The translations under genes and the position numbers were made by a program. A DNA stretch of 64,000 nt from Amphiura filiformis (taxonomy: Eukaryota; Echinodermata; Ophiuroidea; Amphilepidida; Amphiuridae). Below, piece by piece: positions 1 to 12,654 of the stretch. The notes under the pieces were generated by a model that worked only from the letters and a program-made list of their open reading frames with translations, was not told where the DNA came from and did not search any database. The stretch's first letter is position 1. Every line of letters begins with the position of its first letter. The DNA lies in the NCBI RefSeq assembly GCF_039555335.1, contig NC_092641.1, positions 36,666,548 to 36,730,547 on the forward strand. Direction: 5' to 3'.

Positions 1-1421
1 ATTTGTAATAGTTCTTTGGTTTTTACATACATTTTCAATGTGTCTTTTTCATGTGCTTTTTTAATATGTTATTTATCATGGTTTTTTTTAAAAATAAATA
101 TGTACTTTTTAAGATCTACTTTGATGTATATATCCTTGTGTTTGCATTTGATGGTTTTCATTGCGCTTTGGCAGATAAGTGTTGTTTAATAGACTACCAT
201 GAAGGGATCATGTAGCGCTGAACGGTTTTTTTTCCTTCTCTTTTTTCCCCTTTTTTGGGGGGGGGGGTTGTTTTTTGTTTGTTTTGTTTTTAATTTTGCT
301 TAGCTTGATATTTTTTAACATTTTTTTTTCAACATAATCTTTTAGTCTTGTGTCACCATAAACGTCGAGTGTTTAGAAACATAACTGAGTTGATATGAGA
401 GTAATAAAATAATTAGCCTACTTGGATCAAATGACGGTGTCACCGTGTCTTTCTCTTATATAGTGAACATCGTTGTTTTATTGGAAATCCTACTTTTTAG
501 AAAGATTTAAAGTTTCAAAACATCTATTTTGGACAGACCGGAGAGTTCAATGCTGTATAAATAGTAAATGGATGTTATATCCTTGTATTACATTAAAGGT
601 ATACTGGTATGATACAGATAATAATGGACATAACATCTCTTGTTGTAGGTCTTTCTTTTTCAAACTTGTTTTAACCATGTAAACTATTTTGCTGTATAGT
701 TTAATTAGGCCTAATGTGCCTTCCATTTCGTCGGCACCCAAAATAGCATTTGAAATAGAATATATACAATAATAATTACCGGTACAACACGTAGGCCTAT
801 AGTTAAACAGCGGGAATACTTACTCAGTGCTAAAACATGAAATGCATCGTTAACAATGGTTAATGGTTTAAAGGCGAGCTGTCGGAAAAGCTAGGCCTAT
901 TTTTAACTAGCCCGAGGTACTCACACCTCCGTCACTACGATTATTTTTAACATTGAGGCGAGAAATAGCCTACTTAATGCTTTTAGAACGTACAATAAAA
1001 AATATACGCACGTGATACCAATAGCATAAGGGCCCGTCACATACTCGGAATATTCGGCGTACAATATGCGTTCAACAAGTTAATCAATCTACTTCAATTA
1101 ATTTTATCTTCTAACAAATGTGTGTTGACGGAAAGTTAATTATATGGGATGTCGAATGTTTGGTGGAAACACAAACATTCGTTAAAAGTTAAACATGGAG
1201 CGGGGTTTAGTCACGATAATAAAAAGGCCAATTTTTGCAATAAAACGTTTGGCTCAGGTTTTATGAAGCTTTTACACTGGCCAGCAATTCAATGGTCGCC
1301 GTTAATCATTAAAGTAAATTCACTAAGGAACAGAATTGTTGACTTGTTCTTAACCTTTCTATTTTCACATTTGACTTATCAAAACATTGAAATTGAATGC
1401 TGAATGAAAGGTGTAGCTATA
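1..1421. other. No gene recognised
   Basis: AT-rich sequence with homopolymer runs (for example a T/G run near 230-330) and several TAGGCCTA-type palindromes near 705, 795 and 890. Open frames here are short and show no recognisable protein domain. I see no exon that could serve as the missing first exon of the downstream CAP gene. Confidence 0.5.
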
Positions 1422-1597
1422 GGGTTTCAAATATAGATGTGTACATGCCCGGTGTACATGATGTAGGGTTTCAAATATAGATGTGTACATGCCCGGTGTA
1501 CATGATGTAGGGTTTCAAATATAGATGTGTACATGCCCGGTGTACATGATGTAGGGTTTCAAATATAGATGTGCACATGCCCGGTGTACATGATGTT
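1422..1597. repeat. 44-bp tandem repeat, four copies
   Basis: The phrase GGGTTTCAAATATAGATGTG begins at 1422, 1466, 1510 and 1554, giving an exact 44-bp period. Copies are almost identical; the fourth has GTGCACATG where the others have GTGTACATG. Each unit contains the partly self-complementary stretch TGTACATGCCCGGTGTACA. High identity implies recent expansion. Confidence 0.95.
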
Positions 1598-2212
1598 AGT
1601 TCACAGACTGCACTATACTTTCAAGTTTGGTTTCATTTCAGTTAACATGGTTCAGAAATTTTATACAAAATTTAAATTTGATGGTTTTGGCAGTCATCTG
1701 ATTTTGTACATGTAGAGCTGTCTCACGAAGACCAACTGGTGGGAATCTAACACGGGACTTCAATTATGTGCATTTCTGTGTAAGTTTTGTGGTTCTCATG
1801 GAAAAGAGTGTGAGAATGATTTTCCGCGTTTTGACACCTAGCAGACTTTACAAGATCTGTTGTGCTGGCATAACTTCCAAACAAAGATGCACTAGAAGTA
1901 GGTGATTATTGATGGACAGCAAACAAGTTTTCTACAGAACACAAACTGAGCATTATGTATTTTCCTTGTGGTTTCATGCTGATTGATCAAGGCCAAGTTG
2001 TACGACTGATTTAGCAAAAATGCCTATTACTTCCACAGATCTAGCTCTCACCCAATCATGCTTAGCGCCTTCATTATTTACACCTGCTTGGATTGAACTT
2101 TTTGAAACAAACATACGTGGGTCTTTAAAGGTATACATAGTGGCTCCAATAATAATATAATTATGGTGTGTTATGTACAGTAGGCTACATAAACATTCTT
2201 ATATTCGATTTT

Positions 2213-4256
2213 GTTATCTTCAGCAGATAACCTTTTATCCCTGTGCTATCTCTGTGCTGCTATCTCAGTAAATATCAATTTACCCCGTGCTGTCTTCAGT
2301 AGATAGCAATTTACCCTGTGTTATCTTCAGCAGATAGCAATTTACCATATGCTATCTTCAGTAGATATCAATTCATTCGTATGCTATCTTCAGTAGATAT
2401 CAATTTACCCTGTGCTGTCTTCAGTAGATAGCAATTTACCCTGTGTTATCTTCAGCAGATAGCAATTTACCCTGTGTTATCTTCAGTAGATATCAATTTA
2501 CACTGTGTTATCTTCAGTAGATAGCAATTTACCATATGCTATCTTCAGTAGATATCAATTCATTCGTATGCTATCTTCAGTAGAGAGCAATTTACCCTGT
2601 GTTATTTTCAGTAGATATCAAGTTACTCTGTGCTATCTTTAGTAGATAGCAAATTTTTCTGTGCTATCTTCAGTAGATAACAATTCATTTGTATGCTATC
2701 TCCAGTGGAGAGCAATTTATTCTGTGCTATCTTTAGTAGATAGCAATTTACCCTGTGCTATCTTCAGTAGATATCAATTTACCCTGTGCTGTCTTCAGTA
2801 GATATCAATTTACCCTGTGTTATCTTCAGTAGATAGCAATTTACCATGTGCTATCTTCAGTAGATATCAATTTACCCTGTGCTGTCTTCAGTATAGATAT
2901 CAATTTTCCCTGTGCTATTTGCAGTAGATAGAAATTTGCCCTGTGCTATCTTTAGTAGATAGCAATGTTCCCTGTGCCATCTTTAGTAGATAGCAATTTT
3001 TCCTGTGCTATATTCAGTTGATAACAATTCATTTGTATGCTATTTCCAGTGGATAGCAATTTACCCTATGCTGTCTTCAGTAGATAACAATTTACCCTGT
3101 GCTATCTTCAGTAGATAACAATTCATTCGTATGAATTTACCCTGTGTTATTTTCAGTAGATATCAAGTTACCCTGTGCTATCTTTAGTAGATAGCCATTT
3201 CTCTGTGCTATCTTCAGTAGATAGTAATTTTCCCTGTGCTATCTTCAGTAGATAGCAATTTTCCCTGCGCTATCTTCAGTAGATAGCAATTTACCCTGTG
3301 CTATCTTCAGTAGATAACAATTCATTCGTATGCTATCTTCAGTAGAGAGCAATTTACCCTGTGTTATTTTCAGTAGATATCAAGTTACCCTGTGCTATCT
3401 TTAGTAGATAGCAAATTTTTCTGTGCTATCTTCAGTAGATAACAATTCATTTGTATGCTATCTCCAGTGGAGAGCAATTTATTCTGTGCTATCTTTAGTA
3501 GATAGCAATTTACCCTGTGCTATCTTCAGTAGATATCAATTTACCCTGTGCTGTCTTCAGTAGATAGCAATTTTCCCTGTGCTATCTGCAGTAGATAGCA
3601 ATTTTCCCTGTGCTATCTGCAGTAGATAGAAATTTGCCCTGTGTTATCTTCAGTAGATAGAAATTTACCCTGTGCTGTCTTCAGTAGATATCAATTTTCC
3701 CTGTGCTATCTGCAGTAGATAGAAATTTGCCCTGTGCTGTCTTCAGTAGATAGCAATTTACCCTGTGCTATCTTTAGTAGATAGCAATGTTCCCTGTGCT
3801 ATCTTCAGTAGATAGCAATTTACCATGTGCTATCATTAGTAGATAGCAATTTTCGCTGTGCTATCTGCAGTAGATAGAAATTTTCCCTGTGCTATCTTTA
3901 GTATATAGCAATTTTCCCTGTGCCATCTTTAGTAGATAGCAATTTTTCCTGTGCTATATTCAGTAGATAACAATTCATTTGTATGCTATTTCCAGTGGAT
4001 AGCAATTTACCCTGTGCTAACTTTAGTAGATAGTAGGTTTCCCTGCGCTATCTTCAGTAGATAGCAATTTTCCCTGTGCTATCTTCAGTAGACAGCAATT
4101 TACCCTGTGCTATCTTCAGTAGATAGCAATTTTCCCTGTGCTATCTTCAGTAGACAGCAATTTACCCTGTGCTATCTTCAGTAGATAGCAATTTTCCCTG
4201 CGCTATCTTCAGTAGATAGACATTTTCCCTGTGCTATCTTCAGTAGATAGCAATTT
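2213..4256. repeat. 31-bp minisatellite with hairpin core
   Basis: About 65 head-to-tail copies of a roughly 31-bp unit. The core is GCTATCTTCAGTAGATAGC, in which GCTATCT pairs with AGATAGC around a TCAGT loop, followed by a spacer such as AATTTACCCTGT. Units vary by substitution (CTTCAG/CTTTAG/CTGCAG; GATAGC/GATATC/GATAAC) and a few spacers change (CATTCGTAT). A block beginning near 2561 recurs near 3323, so higher-order duplication of about 762 bp is also present. The array is not coding. Confidence 0.95.
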
Positions 4257-4800
4257 CTTCCCCCCTATGCTGTCTACACTGCAAAAACAGCAGAGCAACA
4301 CTTAATAAACACTTGAACACTTAATAAACACTTGTTTGTACAGTGAAGGTATAGGGGTGTTAATTTATAAACACTAAAATAACACTAAAACACGTGTAAC
4401 AACTCATCTTCAGTAGATAGCAATTCATTGTTGCATGTGTGTTGCTGTTGCTGTGCTATCTACAGGCAGGAGATGTTAAATAAGTGATATTTTAAGTAGA
4501 TAACAATTCATTATTTTGCTATCTTCAGTAGATAGTACTTCATCCCTATGTTATCTTCAGTAGATAGCAATTTGTTCTTGTGTTATCTTCAGGCACGAAA
4601 TAGCCTAAATAAAGTTATTTTGCTATAATTGAAGTAGTAATTCTTTCAATTTCTTTTAACAATTTAAAAAAAAATCTTTTGGCATTTGTCAATCCCCATG
4701 GTTAAAACCTACGTTCTTGTCCTAACCATGCTAACAGTTCTTTGTGAAAGTGCTGCATTCAGTAGATAGCAATTCAGTCTTGTGCAATTATTACATTTAT
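4257..4800. repeat. Decayed edge of the 31-bp minisatellite
   Basis: Scattered single units of the hairpin core continue at about 4407-4425, 4522-4540, 4553-4571 and 4755. They are separated by unrelated sequence, including a short segment at 4270-4400 with repeated ACACTTAATAAACACTTG. This looks like the worn border of the main array. Confidence 0.7.
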
Positions 4801-7800
4801 TATTAATCTGTATAATAGGCATATGTGTTTATATCTATTTATTATTTATAACACATACATTTATTTATGTGTTATTTGTTTGCTAAATATTATAATTACA
4901 GGCTGTATCAAATGATTGGTGCCCATCAGTTTCAGTGATTATAGACATGACTGCCACATCAAAATGCAATATATGATCAACATAAGTTGTTGATTAATGT
5001 CATAAACAGTAAATGATGGTACATGTAATTTCAAGAGGACCCTATGTTGCATTTGGAAGAAGCAGGTTTTTCAGTAAGTCATCACAACCGATTGTTACTA
5101 ATCATTTTGATATTTTGCAGTAATCACTTATGAAGTATGGAATTACTTCATTTAAAAATATCTCTTTCAATTTATAATATCGTTGACAATTAATGCTTCG
5201 TGATTAGACGTCCTGCATAGGTTTGAGTAATATGCCAAACAGTAGGCACAGAACATAAATTATGAAAAACATATATCATTTGGTGTTGGTAGAAAACCAG
5301 CAGCAATACTTGAGACAAAAATAATGTAATTATAATTCAAAATCATTTATTCAATTTGGGTGGTCTGATGAAAACACTCTCGTATATGTGATTATTCCAT
5401 GAATGCCAGTGATTTTTTCTTTCGTCGAAAAGACTGGTTAAATTCGCAGAAATTTTGTTGGTTGAAATAAATAATGTTGATAATGTGCCAATCACTCATC
5501 GTATGTGTGCATGTCCGATAAGGGCATAAAACAAGGATGAATAATGAATGCGAGCAAAGTTCGTGACTGATAGCATGACTTCAATCGTGGAGCAAGAAGT
5601 AAAACGGCGAGTTATTATTGTAGTCTGGAGATAGGATCAACAACGCCCCCCCAAAAAAACTTCGACACTGCGAGTAGTACTCACTTCAAAACTTGCGTCT
5701 CTCTTGCAGTTCCTAAAAATCCCTAATAGACGTTTCTTTTAAACCCCAGTTCAGTATCTTCAGTTTTCCATGTCCATTGCCAGACCTGCCCTAATCGTCA
5801 CAGGGCAACATTTTTATGGAAATTTATGAAGAATTTTGAAAGAAGCGGGCTTTTCAGCATTCTGTATGGTGCCTTGAAATCAACCGACGGCATAAAATAT
5901 GCATGCCTTTGGTAGTTTGGGTTTGGGGCCAAATTTATAAGTTTTTCATTAGTTATTTTTTGCTATAATTTTTTTAAATAACAATTGATATTCATGATAA
6001 ATAACTAGGCCTATACCGGTATAGTAAGGATATACGGTCACGTATAAGGTAGCATTGTGAAAGTTCGTCATATATCAAAAAAAGTATTATCATTAACTCT
6101 TAGTTTCAATAACTCACCAAATAATAACTCACCTAGTGATGACAAACTCTCACCATTCATCATTTGTAGTCCCGTCTGTCTATGATGTAGTCATCATTAA
6201 GCCTCAAGGCGAAATACCATCCCTCAAATACACCAAGAATTCTTAACTTATGAGAGGCCGTGTGAACAAATACGAATTTATTTGAAAGATATCATACAAA
6301 TTAGCATGAAGCAAACCAATATTACCATATAAAGGAAAAGGACCATCATCTCAGTTGGCTGTGAGTAATAAATTCAATGCGTTTGAAAAGTTTCAGGATA
6401 GTTTCGAACCTGATACACTGTACTGCAATGATATGACCCTATTACATTAATACATTAAAGGGCCGAGTTATTACATTAAAGGGGTGATCTGTTTATTTAG
6501 GAGGCCTCCCTCTGTACTACCTTCATGCTCCCTCCAACTTTCACCAAAAAGTTGAGATTTTTATACCACAGAAACAGCTAGAAACCTAGGATTAAAATAT
6601 ATACAATGTTTATGTATATGGACAATATAAATGTGCTCTTTCATTTAATGACATAAAATCTGAAAAATATTGTAAGGATCACTTGAGGTTTTGACTTTTA
6701 AAACCTACATTTTGGTCAAAAATTGTGCTTGAATAGGTCGTTTTCAACAGATTTACCACGTTCGCCTTGCTATAAACATTGAATTGCGTTATCTGTTGAT
6801 GTAATTTTTAAAAAAAGGTGTTTTTAGGGGGAGTGTTAGCTTTCGTTCGATATTTTTTTATTATTTTTGATTGGATGAAGGGAACACTTGAGGTTTTGAC
6901 AAAACCAATCACAGATGCCTATTTTCCACTAGTCACCAGCTAGAAGCTCACACATCTCTTATGTTGCTATGCAATCAACCGTGTAGTGTAAACAAAGATT
7001 GTGTAAAGACAATTCACTGCTTGCTTGGAAGATCTTGGATGAAATTGTGTGCTCAGGTGTATCGAGGTGGATAGATGCGTCTATAAGAGAATCGTTTGAG
7101 TAGCCAAACCTTTTCATATGCAATCAAGAAGAAAAAATTAACATGTAAATAATTATTGTACAATATATATATTTATCACATAACTATGATAACAATTGGT
7201 CTACTTAAGTTGCCATGAAAGTCTTCCCCAGCCAAGATATGGGCCTATACCAAAACGGTGTACCATTTCATCAATGATTAAAACCAATAGACCAGTAGGC
7301 ACACCACACAAATATATCAGATATCATCTAGTCATGCTTGTGGAGTGCCACATTTGGATAGCCTACGTAAAATGGCGGCTGGATGAATTACGGTTACACT
7401 TTTAACAGGGAAGGATCCACATATGAAAGAATATTGCGCACGCCCCCACCCCCGCTCATAAAAATCCAAAATGGAGGAGAAAAGACCCCCCCCCAAAAAA
7501 AAAAGGAGAGAGAGAGCGAAAGGAAGGAAGCAAGATGAGAAACAGGAGAAAAGACACTTTACACCCCTTTCCCCAAATCCTGGTCCGCCCCTATACTGAA
7601 ACGCAGTGTAAAAAGTAACAGATAGGCCCCTAGGCCTATTATACATATTAACTGTTTTAAACTTACACTGTAAACAAACAACAGTAACAGTATAGCCTAT
7701 CATTTACAATAAAAAATGTAGCATTTTTGCTATAAAATGTACAGGTATTTGTTGGCAGATTAGCTGTTAACAATTTACTGCCACGCTAACTTTCTTTTTT

Positions 7801-9411
7801 TTTACAGTCGGCCTATAGTTTTCTTGACTGCTGGGTGGGCTTATGCTCAAAATTTATTTTCTACTGGATTGACTGGCGCTAAATATGCTTAACATTTCAT
7901 CTCTTGTTATATAGTGTTTCAGAAAACGATAACATAAAACAAATTATGGAACACCTCTCTTAATTTTGGCCATTAGCGCAAGATCATTTATACCAATATA
8001 ACTCCAAACCTATAACTTGACCCTAAACTCGACTTCGTATACGTTTTATGAAAATACGGTATAGAGCAAGAGGCAGCTACTACACCTGAGATATTGCAAT
8101 GCCAGGTCCGATTGTGGTAATAAATAGAAGGGATACCCCAGACATGATCACATTACAAACATTTGGAAGGCATGACACAGGGAGTTCCCATAGCATTTGC
8201 TTATTTTATTGTTACCATACTATATTGTGATTGCTTGCAATAGGACAAAAAGGTAGACCGTAAATTGTGTAAATGGTATTGAACTGAAAAAATAACTGAA
8301 AAAAAGAAGCTGAATTCTGAATGAATTTTCTAGAAATTGTGTGCTGGGAGGGGCAAAATTCAGCTGCTGTTCAACGTGGGCATTTGTTAGGATTATAAGG
8401 GGCGTCGATGCATAACTTGTTGATAAATTATTTTTACAATTAACAGTTGGTAACATCTTAAACCTGTGTTTTATCATACAAAATGTTTTAAACCCTGCAT
8501 TATGTAACCATGATAACCCGACATTAAATGATATTTTGATCAAAACCAAAACACGTTTATAACACGTTGTAACTTTTTTTAAACATTTTTGTGTTTGCTG
8601 GGTTGGTGTGAATAGGACCTGATATAGTCGACATTGCTTTAGCGATGCCTAATCATAACTATACAGCTGTACATGCAGTATAGTAATATTATTTTAAAGA
8701 CCAATTGGAGCATTCATAATTGGCTCAATATTATAGAACATTCTTGCAAGCTATAAACCTATATGACTTTGGATTTACATTTTACTTATAGAAATCCGAT
8801 TCGATTAAATTATTATGAGTTAATTCGAAATATAAATTTGGCTTTTCATTTGTAATCAGAGGGCAGCAAAGTGTATCTAAACATCAAAAATAACAACTCT
8901 ATCGGAAAAAATGATTATAAATATTGCATGGGCCCGATTTAAATTAAAAATACTTTTAAATATGTAAACTTCTTCACCCACTTTGAAATTTCAGAAATTC
9001 ATTATTTCCAGGATATATTTGCGTGGCCTGGTAAATGAGAAACGACCCACACAATTTATATATATATATATATAGGCCTAGAGAGAGATTTTTTGCAAAA
9101 GTCGATTTATTTTAAACACATATTCCGTTTATAAATAGAAACCTATAGGGAACAACCCAGTTGCACCGCACAGGCCGCAGCTGATAGACTATTGTTTTAC
9201 TAAAGGTCTAGGGGTGCCGGGTGGGGCACATCATACATTTTTGGTGAGTAGGCGTATGCTCCCCCAGAATTTTGAGGTGGTAGGTCTTTGGGAACTGATG
9301 GCGTACTGTTAAAAGGAGGTCTTTTGGAGCTGCGAACAGTCAAAATCAAGGGTCTTTCTTGGCTTTATGGTTAACAATTGCTTGTAAAAATACCAGAAAT
9401 GTGAGCTGAGC
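4801..9411. other. No gene recognised; unique and repeat-derived sequence
   Basis: No exon with a recognisable domain was found on either strand. Short motifs shared with transposons elsewhere appear, for example ACGTTTATAACACG followed by TTTTTGTGTTTGCTGG near 8550-8600 (the same end as the element at 15722) and TTGAGGTTTTGAC at about 6683 and 6890. An AT dinucleotide run lies at 9057-9075. The longest open frame, on the minus strand at 7332-7703, overlaps C- and A-rich low-complexity DNA. Confidence 0.5.
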
Positions 9412-9414
9412 AAT

Positions 9415-9497
<83 letters not shown>

Positions 9498-9499
9498 TT
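9412..9499. repeat. (ATTT)n microsatellite
   Basis: About 22 uninterrupted copies of the tetranucleotide ATTT, upstream of the first recognised CAP exon. Confidence 0.97.
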
Positions 9500-9904
9500 A
9501 AAATTTTAATTTATTTAGTCTCTCAAGATTGTCATGGCTATAAATCTCAGCAATGCAATTACATTTTTGTCATGTAAGTAATAATCATAGCAAAAATATT
9601 TTTCTGATTGAATGCGAAGAACATGAAAGTATGCGGTCAACGACTGAAGACCTTGTATCTCACTTGAAAATGACATATAAACATTTGTGTTTAGACTGAG
9701 ACATGATACATTAGCCTAATTATAATAGATATGTATTATCTCAACAAATAAACCCTGAGAAATAAACCAAGTTATCATTACCAGCTGCAAGCAAGGCTCG
9801 TCATTGATATGTATTATATTTACAGGTACAAAGAATGAATCTGTTTCGCCGTAGTCATTCTCTTATCATTCGCACATTTTATAACCTCCGTCATTTTAAA
9901 CTTC

Positions 9905-9994
9905 TTTTTATTTTATTTTATTTTATTTTATTTTATTTTATTTAATTTTATTTAATTTTATTTAATTTTATTTTATTTTATTTTATTTTATTTT
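9905..9994. repeat. (TTTTA)n microsatellite next to a splice acceptor
   Basis: About 18 pentamer units TTTTA, some TTTAA, run directly into the polypyrimidine tract and CAG acceptor of the exon starting at 10001. The microsatellite therefore supplies much of the pyrimidine-rich region of that 3' splice site. Confidence 0.95.
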
Positions 9995-10000
9995 TCTCAG

Positions 10001-10222
10001 CTTACAGGAGCAAGTTCCGCAGAGATGCTCTGAAAGCACATAACGACTACCGCAAGAAACACGGCGCAGGTACACTTAAATTGACGGGCAATTTGAATAA
10101 GTATGCTCAACAGTGGGCCGACAAATGCGCCAAATCATCCAAGCTACAACACAGAACAGAACACAAATATGGAGAGAATATACACTTTGCGAGTGACTCC
10201 AGAGGCATTGATGGCCTCACAG
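10001..10222 (+). CDS. CAP-domain protein (GAPR-1/GLIPR2-like), first recognised exon
   Basis: This exon encodes the first half of a CAP (SCP/PR-1) domain. It opens after TTTTTCTCAG with phase CT, so the first codon is split with an upstream exon, and ends at ACAG|GTAAGT. Reading in frame gives KAHNDYRKKHG, the typical CAP opening, and WADKCAKSSKLQH followed by YGENI. The His of LQH and the Glu of GEN correspond to cavity residues conserved in CAP proteins. No signal peptide is visible in this exon and the family match is to the intracellular, membrane-associated GAPR-1 branch. The start codon exon was not found in the upstream 10 kb. It is probably tiny, since GAPR-1 has only a few residues before this point. 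Confidence 0.9.
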
Positions 10223-10350
10223 GTAAGTAGACTTCAATAACATTTTCCCCAAAATTGTAAAATAGGTTTATTTTTATTCAAATACTTCTATCGCTTTCAC
10301 GTTGTTGCCTTAACCATTATCATCCTCTATAAGAATATGTTTAACCTAAA

Positions 10351-10370
10351 TTGCTATCTTCAGTAGATAG
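10351..10370 (+). repeat. Solitary copy of the minisatellite hairpin core
   Basis: One copy of GCTATCTTCAGTAGATAGC, identical to the core of the 31-bp array at 2.2-4.3 kb, stands alone in the CAP intron. A variant (CTTATCTTCTGTAGATAGCA) lies at 10951-10970, immediately against the small hAT-like element at 10977. Confidence 0.9.
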
Positions 10371-10976
10371 CATTTTACATCATCATCATTTTTTTTTATA
10401 GTTTAGAGTCTTAATATCTTCAGAAGGTAGAGGAGATGGTCTAACATATAATTTATTTGGACCTGACAGACTTGCTACAATACATAAATGTTTTAAATTT
10501 CTTAAATATGTTTTTGTCAAAAGCAAATCAAAAGCAAAAACTATCCAGGCCTACTGTTTTGAATAGAGAATGAAATATATATATTATTTGGATCAAGAAG
10601 TATATGTAATGTACAATATATCTAAAGTAAATCGCTTCTTTGGTTTCAATTAAGATTTGGTGTCAGCTTGCCTTTGTATTCAAGGTCACCAGGTTTCACA
10701 TTACCGTGTGTAATTTGACCTGTAGTATTTACTTAAAATATGATGAAGGTGTTGAAGCAAACATATGACATATTTGACTGGGTTAAAGTAGCCTACAGGA
10801 TCAAAGTAGTAATCAAGAGATTTGACATAGACATGCCAACCCCGATATGCATAAATATTATATTCGACAATTTTACGTCTTCTGTAGATATAAAAACATG
10901 TAAGCAGAACATCCCTTCCACGTACGTAAGCAATTTTCCGATTTAAACGTCTTATCTTCTGTAGATAGCAAAAGTG

Positions 10977-11108
10977 CAGTGGCGGTCAGGGGGGGTCAAA
11001 AATCATGAAATTTCCGCAAAATTGTAAAAAAAAAAAATTAGACAAGGGGCAAGATTTCTGACTTGGGGAATTTTCCCCATGTCCCCTCCCCCTCTGGTGC
11101 CGCCACTA
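10977..11108. mobile_element. hAT-like MITE, 132 bp
   Basis: Ends are complementary (left CAGTGGCGG, right CCGCCACTA) and are flanked by an 8-bp duplication, CAAAAGTG on the left (10969-10976) and CAAAGGTG on the right (11109-11116). An 8-bp target duplication is characteristic of hAT elements. The interior is G/C- and A-rich low-complexity sequence with no coding capacity. Confidence 0.8.
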
Positions 11109-12654
11109 CAAAGGTGTCATCAGAAAGCCCCTTATTGAAACTCACAATTTGGGGTCAGAGGGCCTACTATATCATAGCATTAAATTAAGATTATTAATAT
11201 AAAACTGAATTTTATAACTTACCTGCATCCAGTTATGCATTATCATATTTCAAAACATTTTGCTTTGTTAGATACAACATTGTGTTTGTTTTATATTTAT
11301 GTAATATAATGCAAAAAGAAAATAATTTCAACTCCCCATTCATCAATGATTACTTTTAAATTATATCACTTTGTTTATTTACATATTGCCGCATGTTACT
11401 TGGAGCTATATCTCTAAGTCAGCCATACGTGTAACATGATGATACAATTATAACTTAAACCCAGCATGGCATAAAGTCCCTAGAACTTCTATCCCCTAGA
11501 GTGATAAGTGATGGGGTCAATCGGCCAATCACATCAAGGGTTTGACCAATAATCTCTTCGCTTCATATCAAATAAGGAATACCAAAGATTACAAGTATGT
11601 GTCAAAGGGCAAGAAAGGCGGTACTGCCGTCACAAGCAATGGCGGCTTTTAAACAGAGGGATTTGTTGTAGTTTAGCTTTTAGAGGAAAGTAGTCAGCTG
11701 CAGTAATCCTGGTATTAGATTGTCTTCAACTATAGTCAAAAACAATGTTCTATAATTATATAATTATGCGATAAAGACATATATAACCCAACCCTTATGC
11801 TAATTATGCTGTGATTCAACATTAAAAGATATCTCAATTGTCGCGACGCCTTAATCATATTGCTAATTCAAAATCTAATCCTAATTTAGTATTTAAAACT
11901 TAAATTCTGGCCCTAAATGAAACCTGGAGTGGCGCGTGAACCTTAAACTGAATTCACACGCCAATCACTATAGCGTTGGATATTTGACCAAGACACACAG
12001 CCAATGAACGGCCCAGGTCATTGATCAAATTATACCAGTCACTTGTCTCCAGGAACGAGTATCAAAAGCCCTTATTCTCATGTCGACATCTAAACGAGGC
12101 AGCTATTGGTCAGACATGCAAGTTTTTTGTTGTTGTTTTTCGGAGTTTTTTTTCACTCGTAGGTATGAGAGTTTATAAGCCGAATTAGAGATAAACTAGA
12201 CGAGCTGATACTGAGGTATCATCAGCAGATGGGAGACTCCCATCAGCAGATGGGAGACTCATTCAGTGCCTTATGAAATGCGGGTGACAGATTGATGAGT
12301 GGCATATGGGCTTTATGATTACAATAATATTTTTTATTATGCATGTTATGTGGAAGCAAAGTTTGCATTCAGAATTATGGGATCAGTTGTTTTACTTGAC
12401 CTGAGAACCTTGCAATCAATTAATTATTAGCATACTGACAAGCAATACTTTGTATAGGCTACTATCATGGAAGCAAGGGGTCCTCTTGCTTCCATGAACA
12501 TAACATCGTTGCGCAATATTAATAACTGCTGAATAGGCATATCCAGCAATATTCTTGACGATAATCCTATCTTAAAAGATAGCAATTTTCTAGAAAATAA
12601 TGTTTACTAATCACAGTAATATCCTAGAAGGTAACGCTATATAGGCTACTTAAG
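11109..12654. other. CAP intron sequence, no gene seen
   Basis: Unique intron sequence. Short foldbacks are visible, including the direct repeat CATCAGCAGATGGGAGACTC at about 12220-12260 and the inverted pair AGCAAGGGGTCC / CTCTTGCTTCCATG near 12472-12500. No protein-coding signal. Confidence 0.5.

Noticed and set aside
2213-4256. Regular repeats with hairpin core and spacers, CRISPR-like
   Set aside because: The spacers are nearly the same in every unit and the locus is an intron-rich animal genome; this is a minisatellite.
7332-7703. 123-codon open frame on the minus strand
   Set aside because: Low-complexity C/A-rich DNA, no domain, no splice-site support.
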